Shown here: piece after piece, positions 44,012 to 56,089 of the stretch
Layout of the letters: each line of letters begins with the position of its first letter
Position numbering within the stretch: position 1 is the stretch's first letter
Program-made: the position numbers and the translations under genes
Notes under the pieces: generated by a model
Seen by the model: only the letters and a program-made list of their open reading frames with translations
What the model was told of the DNA's origin: nothing
Databases searched by the model: none
Source: Stenopsyche tienmushanensis
Taxonomy: Eukaryota; Arthropoda; Insecta; Trichoptera; Stenopsychidae
Assembly (NCBI GenBank): GCA_008973525.1
Contig: WACJ01000501.1
Coordinates: forward strand, 124,001-188,000
Length of the DNA stretch: 64,000 bases
Direction of reading: 5' to 3'

Positions 44012-44899
44012 ACATTGTTTTTACGACATCTGCACAAAAAATGGAAAATCTTCACCGCGTCACTTGAGAGGAACTACAACAAGGATAATAACGCAAGTAA
44101 GATCATAATAATCCAAGCTTCCAAGGTAAGTGAATTAACAAATACTCGCACACATCCGCCTCCTACTATCACATAAACACGGGAACACTGGGAGCAAAAT
44201 GCTTTTTCGACTGCTCCCATAATACAATCTTGACTATAAAACTATTTGATATGGACCTGACTATTTGATATTACTTGATACCTGACTTTAACCTATTCGT
44301 TTCAGCTATGTCTATATATTTGTTTCCAGTTACTCCCAGTCTGACCGATTAAATATTATTTGATTGTGCCCGGTAGACACTAAACGTCAAAGTTCGAATA
44401 CTGTGATGCGACATAACTACCCCTTGCTAATACAATTTGACTAATACTTTTGCGGCCTAACCACATTTGACTACTCCTAACTATTATACTTATACGATTT
44501 TATGTATTTTAACTATTGGCCACTTGACTAGTACCTTTTTACAGAGTAGATACTTAAATACTCTTCTAACAGCAAGCTGATATCCAGTTTATATACTATT
44601 CATTGCTTTTTATACGAATCTTAACTTGCATGTCGCTCGTTGTCTCTTGCATGGTCTTCCCTACTTAGCAGTATGGAACTCGAGGAACCTCACCGGTTCG
44701 GATCCGAGAGGCTCTAGGAACGGAGCAGGAACAAGAAGAACACCAAGAAGACGGCCTCGAGGAGATGCATTTGATGATCTTTACTTTGCAACGAAAAACA
44801 ACATTGTCTTCCGTTGACTTCTATATCGTTTTGTAATCGCCGAACTGAGAGGGGCAACCTGAAAAAATGGCGAAACCACTCAGTTTCGAATTCGCTCGG
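44012..44899 (+). other. Possible spliced transcription unit, no protein assigned
   Basis: From the TATA box, a first exon could run to 44125 with donor CCAAG|GTAAGTG. A matching acceptor TTCCCTACTTAG lies at 44668 after a pyrimidine-rich tract, and a second donor CTCGG|GTAAGT at 44900. The second exon opens MELEEPHRFGSERL and stops. Other frames are Arg-rich or Glu-rich and also stop. It may be an unrecognised retroelement leader or a non-coding transcript. Confidence 0.28.
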
Positions 44900-44999
44900 G
44901 TAAGTTGTACGGTGACGGGGAGACACCCTCAGTTGGTGTAGGAGCGAATCCGAGATGCACTTAAGCGTCTCGTATGTCTTCACCCTACCCCGGCAACGC

Positions 45000-47220
45000 C
45001 CTAGCGAGGAAAGGGGGGACTGGACTCCTTGTACTCCAGAAAGCCCTTTCCAGTAGAGTCAAAAAGGTCGTCTAGAGTAGTTTTCCACCATCTCCCTATG
45101 AAAACTACTCAGTCTTTACAAACCCCCCAAACTCCTTATCGAGACGTTCGCGAAAGTGTTCGTCAATACGTTCACTCAGGATACCCGTTGGGTGAGCGTT
45201 CAAAATAAAACTCGGTGGTAATGCTACCTTCAATATCGAGCGAATGAGGAGGTGAATGTATGATACAGACGAAATGGATGTAACCCCTTTCCTATGAATG
45301 GATATTGAAGAGGCCCATAGTTCTGTAGTGGACTGTTAGTGGCTGCGCTATGATGATGATGATGATAAGCAAAGGAGGACGGGTCAATAAAAAAGTGTGT
45401 ATAATTTTTGCGGACAGGTAGAAAAACAACCCAAAAAATAGTCCATGTAAAAACATGCCGAAAATCAAATAAACGTATCTTTTGGTACTTTCGTTTTGAT
45501 ACATCTGACACATGTGTTTGTATATTTTAAGCAAATAGGGATTTAGGGATTGATCGCTGACGTTAGGGATATGCCATCGTTGCTCAACGTCACATAAGCG
45601 ATCAAAGGATTTAAAGGCGACAAATTAACCAAAAATCACATTAGAATTCCTCACATTAAAAAAATGGGTTGTAGACTTTCAGCATCTGGTAAATAATCGG
45701 ATATTTTTTCCGGTGTGACCTGCTGACATTTTTAAACAATGGCTCGTCCTTTAGTCGTCTTCCAGGGTCCAATTTGCACGAAACCCGTGGTTAAGGTAAT
45801 TTTTTGTGACATTTTATAGTCGAGTAGTCCGTTGACTGACGTAACTTATTCCGAAGACAATGGCCCAAAATGAAGTGCTCGCTCGAGACGAAGGTCGCTT
45901 GTTTAAACACATCTCACGGGTTCATATGAATTATTATAATGAATGGCGATGTGAGCCTTCCTGTTGATCCAGGCCTCCCATTGTTTCCCGGAATATTCGG
46001 ATTAAGGACGACGCGGAGCGCTCAAATAGCTAAGATCTGTTGTGGTTCATCAATAGAGGTATCCATTGAAATTCGCTCGACGAGCGCATGCGCAAATCCT
46101 GCCAAATCCAACGCATTAACGATCATTATTTCGCCATAGAACTGTTCGAATGCGGAACTAGACAATATTTCAAACAAGACCGTGCATAATGCGCTTTAAT
46201 ATATTGTTACAAATCATGTGGGCGTCAATCGGATGAAATTTCAGACGCATTATGTCCTAAGATCATAAAGCGTCATCCAAATATGACGCCTTATGATGAC
46301 TGGCCATAAAATTTAACGATCATAATAAAATCAAATTATTTGCAATCGTCAATTGCGAAATGAGTGGGAACGCTCTTTTATTGAAAGACCAAAGGGTTAT
46401 TAACCATTTGATTAGTGAGTTCATTTTAAATTGAGTTAAACAAAGATACTATATTCGTATGTCCATCATTTATCTCCAAGGAACGCGCAGCGTGAATGAA
46501 GCTTGTATATCAATAAATGTACCTTGACACAATTGATATTATTGGAGCGCATCTATTCAAATAAAATAACTTTTGGTATTAGGATGAGTTTTAAGTATAT
46601 GATAGATTTATGTGGCTTTCTATTAATGTTTATTTTGTTGATGATTGATGTGATGACGCGATATCGAAAATGAAGTGCAAGACACTCTCTCACTCTTTCT
46701 TTATTACTCAAGCTTGATCTCAGCATATGCGGGATTCCTCATCAACGGGTTAAAATGCTCGAAATTAATACAGCACGCATTTTGATGAAATATTCTGTTG
46801 ATTTGAAATCATCTTGTTTTGTAATTATGCGTATTTATTCGCTCTTTCGTCGATCGTTTACATCTTATTTTCTTTTATTAGTGAACCTCCCCTTTCTTCT
46901 TTGTCGTTACTTAAGGCTAAGGGCTCATTATGAGCCCCCCTCCCATTATTTTATACAAAAATGCAAATTTTCATCTCGTTTTTCGGTACGATATCAGGAA
47001 TAAAAGTTATTTCGAGGACTTTGAAGTCCGTAAATTAATTAGATTCGTAGCTATATACCCTTTGAAAACAGTAGATGGCGAATTTGCTCCAAAATTATAA
47101 TTTTTCGGATGGTTATGGAATGTTATATTAATTGATATATTCGTTTGAATTCAATTTCAATATAGAGATGAGCATAACGATACGATAATCATTGCAATGA
47201 ATTTGGTACAGGGTTGTCTA
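45000..47220. other. No gene recognised
   Basis: A (GAT)n run lies at 45351-45369, an imperfect inverted repeat (GATCGC-ACGTT) at 45552-45604, and GGGCTCAT-T-ATGAGCCC at 46921-46937. No coding feature was supported. Confidence 0.45.
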
Positions 47221-47229
47221 TGAATCTAA

Positions 47230-47490
47230 AGTTATGGATGTTCCGTTGACATAATATAGATATACAAAAAAAAGATAAAATTAAATCAAAAAAGTTATAT
47301 GCTGTTAAAGGGTAAGGGGTAAAAAGTATGTGTATCTTGGTTGACACAATTTTCACACTTTTAGTCATCTAAAATACAAAATTAAAAAATATTATTGATT
47401 AGTGAAGATGTCTTTCTTTCATTTGAGAATATATACTTAAAAATCTAAGCTTTAAAACAATGACAAGAAAAACAAAATTCGGGAGGTTCT
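47230..47490 (-). mobile_element. Fragment related to the TTCTAG-ended elements
   Basis: Inverted, it matches the interior of 26593-27048: 'aattttgtatttt', 'gatgactaaaa', 'ttgtgtcaaccaagatac' and 'ttaccccttac' occur in the same order. The ends are missing. Confidence 0.65.
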
Positions 47491-47499
47491 TCAAAAATC

Positions 47500-50400
47500 T
47501 GGCTATGTATTGTGTAATATATATTAAAATGGACATGGATATATTACAAAAAGATTCTTCATTTCTCTCTCTGACCAAATGTCGCTTGGAGTTTCATTTT
47601 TCGTGACTTTCAAGCCAATTTCATAGAAAACCGATGTTAATGTGGTTTGATTGATTGCTTATTTTTGGGAGAGCAATGAGCATAGTTGGAGTTGTTAGCA
47701 TTCAATGCCCAAACAATTAGCACTATACCAATATTTATTCGCAAACTGAAATAAACGAATAGCTGAAAAGATTCAATTTATTCCCCTTTTAAATATTCAA
47801 TCCTGATTTGTTAGCTTAGGCTTGAAGCGATCGTCAAACTTTTAATCAATCGTGTATTCGAATGAACGGGCGATGTTGTGGCGAGCTTTTTACATCCAAC
47901 TGTCGGATATTATGTCGGCACGATAGTATATTTATGTTTTCGTACGCACTCGACATACGCCATTGATTTCTTACATTATGTATTCTCGTTATGTTTATAC
48001 GCAGTTCGGTCGAGAGAAATACGCGCTCTCCTCTTAATGTTTCCCTCGTAAATAAGTTTTCTGGTAGACGCGTAGGCAAAAATGCAATAAATTACTGGCT
48101 TATTTTGTCACTTATTACTACGTGAAATTCTAGCAGCATGTGTGGTGATAAATAAAAAGTGGATGTGGCGAATAAATTTTCCTAAATTGATCGCTTTTAA
48201 CCTTTCGCTTTCGGCTAAAACTGACAGTTATTTCTTACTAAGGGGGATAATCGCATTTATCTGATATATCATAAACGAATGCTAATAGATGTGGATTATT
48301 TTTTATGAAAATGATCGTTTGAGAATATTTGCTTTGTATATAAAACAAGTTTCATACGCACATTAAACAAATAAATATTTCGCCGACTTGTTTGTAAACG
48401 GTGGCGGCGGAAATGCATGTAACTCGTCGCCTTGCAGCGTACACATTGAGAGGTTGGCAACACTACTTTATTGCGTCTTGCGAAGTGTCACTTCTCGCGA
48501 AAACCGCGAATAAGCTATTTTCGACTATGCAAATCGTTGAATTGCATTATATTTTCCATAAATCATTTGTCTTGTATACCAAATACGATTTACTTGAGTT
48601 GACATATATATATCATATGCAGTAGATTTATGATACAAGTGTATTTTGTATAACATGATACAATGCACAACTACTTATTTGAATTATGATTTTATAAATC
48701 GTCAAATAAATCAATGTCGTGTAATCAATTTGTTTTTATCAAATAAAGCATACATACATAACCTAAAACAATCCGTACGATTCAATCGAAGCTGTTATTT
48801 AACAGTCAGCTGATAAATCAGGGCCGCCAATTGCTAAACGCGTTCATGTGATCGCCGTTGAATTATAATCATTTTCGCCACTCAAGCGATGATATCAACT
48901 AAAATATTTGCCATTTACCTATTTTCTTGATTTTTTAAGATGTATAACATGATCCCCCCTTCTAAAAATGAATGATGATGGATTTACGGCGAATAATGTG
49001 TGCCGAAATTCAACCGCAGCTTTTGATATTATGTGTGCAAAAAGTATAAGAGGGAAACCCATTTTGAAAATCGGTCGAGTGGTGGAGAGTTTTCACGATT
49101 GGATAAATCCCATAAATCAGAGGGATATTTGTAATTCACACCCTTACTCTCTTTTATTCCAATCCCCGATATATTTCTCGTAAATTAAATGTGTTCCGTC
49201 TGAAATTGCAATATGACTTATTTTTACAGTTTCGTAGGTAATATTTGATCAGATTTGGCTGTTATTATAATTGAAAAAATGTATTATAAATAAAGGCGTA
49301 ATCTTATTTGTGATAAATGTTTCACTCGAAAAATTAACAAGGATCTTTAAAAATAGCGATGTCATGAATAAAACATTATTTTTATGGATAGAACAAAAGC
49401 TGTGGATTTGGACGCTTTTGTATTCATATTAATTGACAAAGACGCGCCTAGGGCTATATTTTAATTGTCGTCGGCTAGATAAATTTCAATTGTATTCGGA
49501 AAGCCGTCATATAATTTATTAGTTGCTTCATTATTTAATGCATTTATGTGGTAAAATAATAAAATAAAATGTCTTTTCCGAATGCGATTTAATTCGTTTT
49601 AAAAAGGACAAGCAAAATTGATCTATATATTGTGTGTCTTTGCTCCAAATGTAAATTAAGTTGGTAGCACTGTTAGCTTAAACGTCAGTGAACACGATCT
49701 AACTTTAATAAGCATGTTAATAGTCAAATATGTATTCAATTTATTCCAAAATATATATTGAATTGGTTTGTATTTAAATTATGTAATATAGACGCAGACG
49801 CCGATCGATAATAAATTCATATTTTGGTGATATTTGGAGACTTTTGGTGAGTCTTCTTTCTCCTTGTGACATAATAAATGTCGATGTTGGTTATCGTCGC
49901 TGCTAAGTAATATAATATTTATAGTCTGATAGGATAAGTCGGAAAGACAAGAGAAGCTCTTTGAGTATGTACATAAAAATTCTGTTAGGCTCGAAGAATA
50001 AAATGAATAAAATTGGATACGTTTACATCAATTCCCATCGTTGTTTCCGATACGATAAAAAAACGTGTGTGCCTTTTGCAAATATATGTTTATCAATTTG
50101 CCGTATTCTATGCTGTTTAGGTAGCTTTTTTAAGTGATGCTCGTGCTCAAGCAGCGGGTATCGACAGTATAAATATGCTCGCACAAATAAAATACCCCAA
50201 AAGAATACTTGTAATAGGAAAAAACAATATTTTCTACTCTCTGCGAAAAAAGCTTACGCACCTAAATAAATTTGCCTCACCGAGAGTAAATACCGGGATA
50301 TTACAACTGTACTTACCATTCGAAAAATCAGATTTCTACCTTTACACCTCTTTTCGTTTTGCGCAAGTTTCGCCAAAAAGACGAGCGGGAATCGCGAAAG

Positions 50401-50920
50401 AAATATGATAAATCGCTAAATTAAATCTGAAACGTGTGTAGTTTTGGATTCGAGGACTTAAGACCGAATCTAAGCCGCCAGATGGATAGTACTTCAAGTC
50501 GTATGAGATGTTATTTTTTTAAGGCTTCGTCTGCACGTACATCAACCAAATCTTGATTGTTTTATAAAGGCAATCTTATTTTTATTTAAGCTTAAGTTCT
50601 GGAACAAATCTACATAATATTGCTTTTTTTTAAAATTATAGATAAAGTTTCCATACAAAAATAAGTTGTAAAGATCAATCGATTCATTGTATACATAAGT
50701 TTGGTAAGTTGGAAGTATTAATACATATTTTCAATCGATTGTCTCGTTGTAGATACCTTAAAAAAATAAAATTAATATCAAAAATATTTCCATTGCTTTA
50801 GGAAATATTAAGCATTTTCTGAAAAATCGATACAGAGTACTAGTTTAACTCTGAAAGCTTAATATAATATCAGGAAATGAATGAGAAATGTAAATTTCTA
50901 AATTCTTTTGCATATTCCTA
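47500..50920. other. 3.4 kb with no gene recognised
   Basis: AT-rich DNA with scattered short frames. A CpG-richer patch at 48395-48500 has no recognised content. Confidence 0.5.
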
Positions 50921-50924
50921 GACA

Positions 50925-51005
50925 AAGAAATCCAGTGGTGTCAGGTCTGGAGACCGTGCGAGCCACGGAATAGGGCACATCTCCAGACAGTTCACGACTT
51001 CAAGC
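50925..51005 (-). mobile_element. Tc1/mariner-superfamily transposase scrap
   Basis: The minus strand reads CPIPWLARSPDLTPLDFFV, the 'WPARSPDL-PLDFFLWG' block with the third catalytic Asp, seen in a widespread insect Tc1/mariner lineage distinct from the mariners above. About 27 residues remain. Confidence 0.65.
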
Positions 51006-51779
51006 GATATTATAAATATAGATTTTAATCCGAAGAAAGCGATTTTCCTTAAATGGGAATACTTATTATATTCCAAAAGGGAATAATTTTCGACCCCTCA
51101 TTTAATACATTCTTCTAAATATCTTGAATTTGTATCTAAAGTTTAAACTCGTGTCCTCGAATTAAATAGGAAAAGTGAAATTGAACGTAATCACTTTAAA
51201 AGTGAAGAATTCATCCAGAAACCATTAAAGATATTCGCTTTGGGGGTGAAAATCGGATTTATGAGTCAACGACCTGTCGCCGAAGTAATTTAAATTATGA
51301 CTACAAAGAACAGTTTTTGAAACGCTTGCGCTTCCACAACTATAATAATTTTGGCAAAGATTTTATTATTTTTAATAAAGCTGCGCTTTAAAATTTCCCA
51401 TATGGTGGATATTATCGAAATACTCATTTTTAGCTTGGCAGTATTTTTCTAAGTGCTGCTTGCCAAATGGTAGTGAACATGTAAATGCAAAATTGTCCAT
51501 ACACGTTTGCCAAAATTATATTTCAGATACTGGAATAATCTCGTTAATAAAATATTAATTGCTTCGTTTGAATTTAATATTAGGGCGTAACACATGAACG
51601 TTCGGAATTAATAGTCGGGGATTAAATCCGCGTCTATTACATGCGTCTTTTGATAAATTCTGATAAATGATCTTTGACTAATTGAAATTCCGAATCGTTA
51701 TGTGTAACTACGCCAGATAAATATTATTTATTAGCAAAATTAAGTTTTTTTTTTAATAATAGTGTACTTATTCCCCTTA

Positions 51780-51890
51780 TAAAGGTATGATGCAGAGGAC
51801 TGTTGCCAGGAGACTGTTTAATTGGATATCATTGGAATGTAGCACAAAATATAATTCAGTTATGTTATTTTGCTGTACACAAAGAATATT
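51780..51890. repeat. Repeat shared with 53930-54015
   Basis: 'Ggactgtt-cca-g-gactgtt' and 'cattggaatgtagca', then 'agttatgttatttt', occur at both sites at the same spacing. The second copy abuts an RTE-like LINE. The identity is unknown. Confidence 0.6.
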
Positions 51891-53930
51891 CATATATTAT
51901 TAAAAAAATATTTTTTCTAAGATTTAAATAAAATATAACAATCACAAACTCAATCTAAAGCAAGTATATCGCTTTGGTGACACCATGGAACTGTTTTGGA
52001 GCATTATAAAATCGTTTTTGATGTAATAAATTTAATTTAAATGGAGACAAAGATTTTCTCAGTTTACTGAGATACACCCATATATATCCAATAAATCTAA
52101 CTTTGTTAATTCGGTGTTAATACGCGTTGACGGAATTTAATCCACGTCGTTTAATTGTTAATTATTTACAATAATTTAGATTTGAAACGCTTGAATATTC
52201 TATGATTAATTGTTATTATAACACGTTGAAATATAAGAACACGGCATTTAATCTCTACATTGTATATAATGTCTACCTGATTACCTGTCTACCTTCTCGA
52301 ATATCATTCTTCAAGGACTTCTTTTTATTCCGCGATCATCCCGGATTGGATATAACACATTTGACAATATAGTTTCATTATCTTGAATAATAAATTTGCA
52401 TTAACGCGGCCGTGTAATTATGTGGCTGTGTTAAATTTGAAATGTTCACGTTTATGGGAGAAACGGTGAACGTCATTCAAAGTTATCGTCATTAATTCTC
52501 CTACGGGAGAGACGGTGAACGCGCGTACGATATATGTTGCAGGGGAAAGTCGGTGAACTGTCACCAGCGGTATTAATATACGATCTACAAGCAATTTTAA
52601 TTGCACAGCTAAACGGATATAATAAAACAACGCCATTTCGAACGATGACTGTAAAATACAATGTGATATTTGCGTACGTGATTTAAAATTATTTGAGTTT
52701 CGATATGTGTCATTACAAAAGTTGTTATGGCCAACTGAACTGTCAAACGTCAAATACATATTTCAGCGCCGTCGTTTCGCTCGGAACTTTCACCGATTCC
52801 CTAAAGCGGATCATACGAACCGAGATTGCAGCACTTTGGTCCATTACATACCGGATCACAATATATCAAAAGCCTAATATCGGATCGGGGTAGTTATCCA
52901 AAGAGCTACGGTTCAAATCAAAGCCAGATCGATACATTACAAAAGGATGTAATTACAAAAACAGTTTTATTTATTGTGTTCATTCCGTCGGATCGCTATT
53001 TGGATAAATTGTACGAATTATGTATTTACAGCATTTTTTAAAGACGTAAACGGGTCGCCGGAATGATTTAAATCCACCCTAATCACTCCAGAGCGGTGAT
53101 ATATTAACTTGCGCTTATTAAAACTGTATTTAAACCAGTCCTTGTTTATTTATACTGTTCTTTTTAAAGGCATGCTTCTCTGTACTTTATAAAGCTCGTT
53201 TTTCATATAAATCACCCGCTTAATTCAAGGTCGCAATTTCAATTTTTTAAGGTTATGTCTCGGCCCAGCAATAAACTGCTATATGAATACTTTGTGGAAA
53301 AACTTTCAAAATATCGGCGATGGGGCATAAATTTTCTTCCTTTTTACAAACATTGTAAATGTTTGTTTTGTGAGTTTTAGTGCTGTAAACATGGACTTAG
53401 AAATATGCGGTAGTGTGGACATTAAAACAACTCGTTCGCACTTATTACCATAACGATCCATAAAAATATAACACGAGCAATAAAACACGCCAAAGAGTAC
53501 ATGTACGCGTATATTTGGTGGTAAAAAACTTTGGATACGTATGTAATAATAAGTTTTTAGATGATTTAACATCTGAATTACACTGTGCAAGTCGTATTGT
53601 CTATTGAAATCCATGTAAGGGCGTTAAGGCACTTTTTTGCTTATATATTGATCAAATCTTATTAAAGGAATAGATATCTACTTGATTAATAAAAAAATAC
53701 AGATGAAAAAAAAATACTTGAGATTGTTGGAATATTTAAATACTTTGAGTCTTATATTATAGAATCAGTTTTTTTTTATAATGAAAGAAAAATAGTAATT
53801 AAAATTCATCGTTTTTCAAAAACATTTACAAGTGAATCAAATTTGTATAATTTTTTTATTATCATAGAGCTTTGAAAATATGACGCAGATTTCGCCATAT
53901 TCTTCATCAATCTTACATTCCATATTTGGC
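51890..53930. other. No gene recognised
   Basis: AT-rich DNA. The frames at 52418-52893 overlap on both strands and show no family motif. Confidence 0.45.
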
Positions 53931-54019
53931 CTGTAATGGTGCCGGGGACTATTTCCAAGGGACTGTTAAATTATATTTCATTGGAATGTAGCAAAAAATA
54001 TACAAAGTTATGTTATTTT

Positions 54020-55062
54020 CGGCGAAGTAGATTGATGCTCTTCGGAGATGCTGCTATCTTGTTCAGTGGTGACGGGCGTGGGTTGGGCCATTCGGGCGTG
54101 GGACTCGTTCTGGACAAGAGGACCTTGTCGTCTATTTTAAATTTTAGCTCCATAAGCGACAGAATATGTACGCTTCACATAAGAGGCAAAGGGCATAACT
54201 TATTCTTGGTGTGTGTGTATGTTCCCACAAAGGAAACAGTTGACAGCATCAGGGACAGATACTATGACCAACTATAAAAGGCATGAAGCCCATTGTCCTC
54301 TTATGACGCTAGAATAAGATTAGGGATTTAAATGCTAAAGTTGGCAGGGAGATCTTTTAGAGATCGGAGCTCATAGCCTTCATGATAATTGTAACGATAA
54401 TGGGGAGAGATTTTTCGGTTTTGTTGTATCCGTCGGGATGGTTGTTAGTAGTACCACCTTTGAAACATAAAAAAGTCTGCAAGTTCACGTCTGCCGACGG
54501 GATCACCCGAAATCGAATTCACCGTATGTAAGTAGACAGAAGTGGTGTGGCTGACGCCAGAAAAATGAGTGGAGCGAACTGCGATTCCGATCATTGTCTA
54601 ATAAAAAATGTGTTTTTAAAGTAAATGATCTAGGGACATGAGTTGGGGCTCTTCAGTTACCCAGGTCTACCATAGGGTTTGAACATGTAGCCCCACAACG
54701 ACATCCGTATGCCGAAAGTCACGAAGTAATTTGGTCTAAAAACTTACTACGATGCCGTAGTATGCGAGGCCGAATAGGACTGCATCGGAGTCGGAAAGGG
54801 AAGTAAGGTCGAAGGGTGGTTTGACATACGCTGCAGGGGCGCCGTAGAAGAGAGAATACGTCTGAGGTTGTCATTGCTTCACTTTCCAACGGATGTGAGC
54901 AGGAATGCTTACATCTGTGCGAGGAGAGAGGCAAAGCGCATAATCAGATCGGCGAAGCGACGCTTTCTATTTTGTTAAATGGACGAGAGTGGAGCTTCGC
55001 TGGTCGAGATGCAAGATATTTTTGAGTGCTGGAGAAGTTATTTCCAATATTTTCTCGGCTAT
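54020..55062 (+). mobile_element. RTE-like LINE: endonuclease domain and following region, broken
   Basis: The plus frame (to 54277) reads GVGLVLDKRTLSSILNFSSI, SDRICTLHIRGKGHNLF and CVYVPTKETVDSIRD, typical of the apurinic-type endonuclease of RTE-like LINEs. Further on, in other frames, come DLNAKVGRE, KFTSADGITRNRI and SGANCDSDHCLIK, the motifs expected near the domain end. At 54980-55060 ESGASLVEMQDIFECWRSYF is the linker before reverse transcriptase. It breaks off at an LTR fragment. Confidence 0.72.
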
Positions 55063-55090
55063 CCCACTTCTGACACCAATGAAGCGTATA
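55061..55090 (-). mobile_element. LTR junction with tRNA-Leu-type primer-binding site, family L copy 4
   Basis: ATCCCACTTCTGACACCA at 55061-55078 is identical to the site at 33736-33753, with the LTR edge TGAAGCG beginning after one spacer base. The rest of this LTR appears displaced to 55975-56085. Confidence 0.6.
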
Positions 55091-55279
55091 AGCTTGGAGC
55101 AGAGACCCCGGGCGGCGCCCCGTTTGAGATGGCTGCTGGTCCGTTCTGCTCTCAAGCCATTATTCACTGCTACCACCTGACTACAAGCTAAGCATTGCGT
55201 GAGGGTGGCAGCGATGCTTCTCTTCTGGGTCCTCCTACGTGTCCTTTGTTCCTCTGAATGTCACCTGTGTGTCTGTTAG

Positions 55280-55720
55280 GAGGATGCTGCTATTGTTCGT
55301 CGTCTTGTACGATAAATATCGTGTGTGCAGCATCATCGGACTCCACTCCGCAGCGGTGGCATTCCAAGCCGGTCTCTTTGCCTATTTTATGTAGGTAGCT
55401 ACCAAAACAGCCGTGCCCGGCGAAGATCTGGTGCCAAGTGATAGCACAGTTGACCTTGCTTTTTGGCTACCCATGTTCTCAGGTTCGGTATTAGCTCGTG
55501 CGTCCATCGACCTTTAGCGGAGTTATCCCATTGGCACTGCCACGCTGCCATGGTGCTTTGCTTAGCGTTATTCTTGTCTTCACCTTTTTGTATTGCAGGA
55601 ATCTAGCTTCCTTTGGAAAGCATAGAACGAAAAAGGTGGGCACCCAGAAGCGCTTTTCGTAGCGCTAAAAGAGCGGTGTTCAGCAGTGGTGTTGTATTCT
55701 CTGCGTGGCCAGTCCGAGAA
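55280..55720 (-). mobile_element. R1-like LINE tail fragment
   Basis: The minus strand gives WHQIFAGHGCFGSYLHKIGK, then ETGLECHRCGVESDDAAHT, the same C-terminal knuckle as at 35.9 and 58.9 kb but from a diverged copy. Upstream frames are broken. Confidence 0.65.
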
Positions 55721-55960
55721 AATAAGGAACAGACCGCATATTGGCGCCGGCAATGGGCTCTGTCATGAATACCCTGCAAGCATGTAAGATGCTGTTTCTC
55801 GTCTGATTATCCTTGGCCTCCTCCCTATAATTGTCCAGACCCAGATATGCGGCGTCTTTTTCAATTTGATTAGCCCAGCGTAGTCGAGGTCTTTCAGCGG
55901 GTCTGCTGCCATTCGGTTGGAAATCTAAGGCAGCCGGGGTCTCGGTGGCTTTAAATACCT
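55720..55960 (-). mobile_element. RTE-like LINE C-terminus
   Basis: The minus strand reads NGSRPAERPRLRWANQIEKD and AAYLGLDNYREEAKDNQTRN. This resembles the 'R-RG-RP-LRW-D-(V/I)--D---LG--NW---A-DR' end of RTE-type and related LINE proteins. It is joined to an R1-like piece, so two elements are nested. Confidence 0.6.
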
Positions 55961-55974
55961 AGTAATAGTCCTTA

Positions 55975-56085
55975 GATAGGAGTTGAATAAAAAGTCTCTT
56001 GTTTTACATAACTTATTTATTAATCACAATAAGGAGATCTGGCTACGGGAAGGATGTCTTCCCACAGCCAAGGATATCCGACGAA
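55975..56085 (-). mobile_element. LTR fragment, family L copy 4 continued
   Basis: 'Aaaaagtctcttgttttaca', 'taacttatttattaatcac' and 'tctggctacgggaaggatg' match 33838-33920 in the same orientation. Together with 55061 it suggests one LTR split by the intervening LINE pieces. Confidence 0.6.
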
Positions 56086-56089
56086 CTCC

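Noticed and set aside
45230..45534. Minus-strand frames with a His run
   Set aside because: The His run is a (GAT)n microsatellite, and the rest has no family motif.
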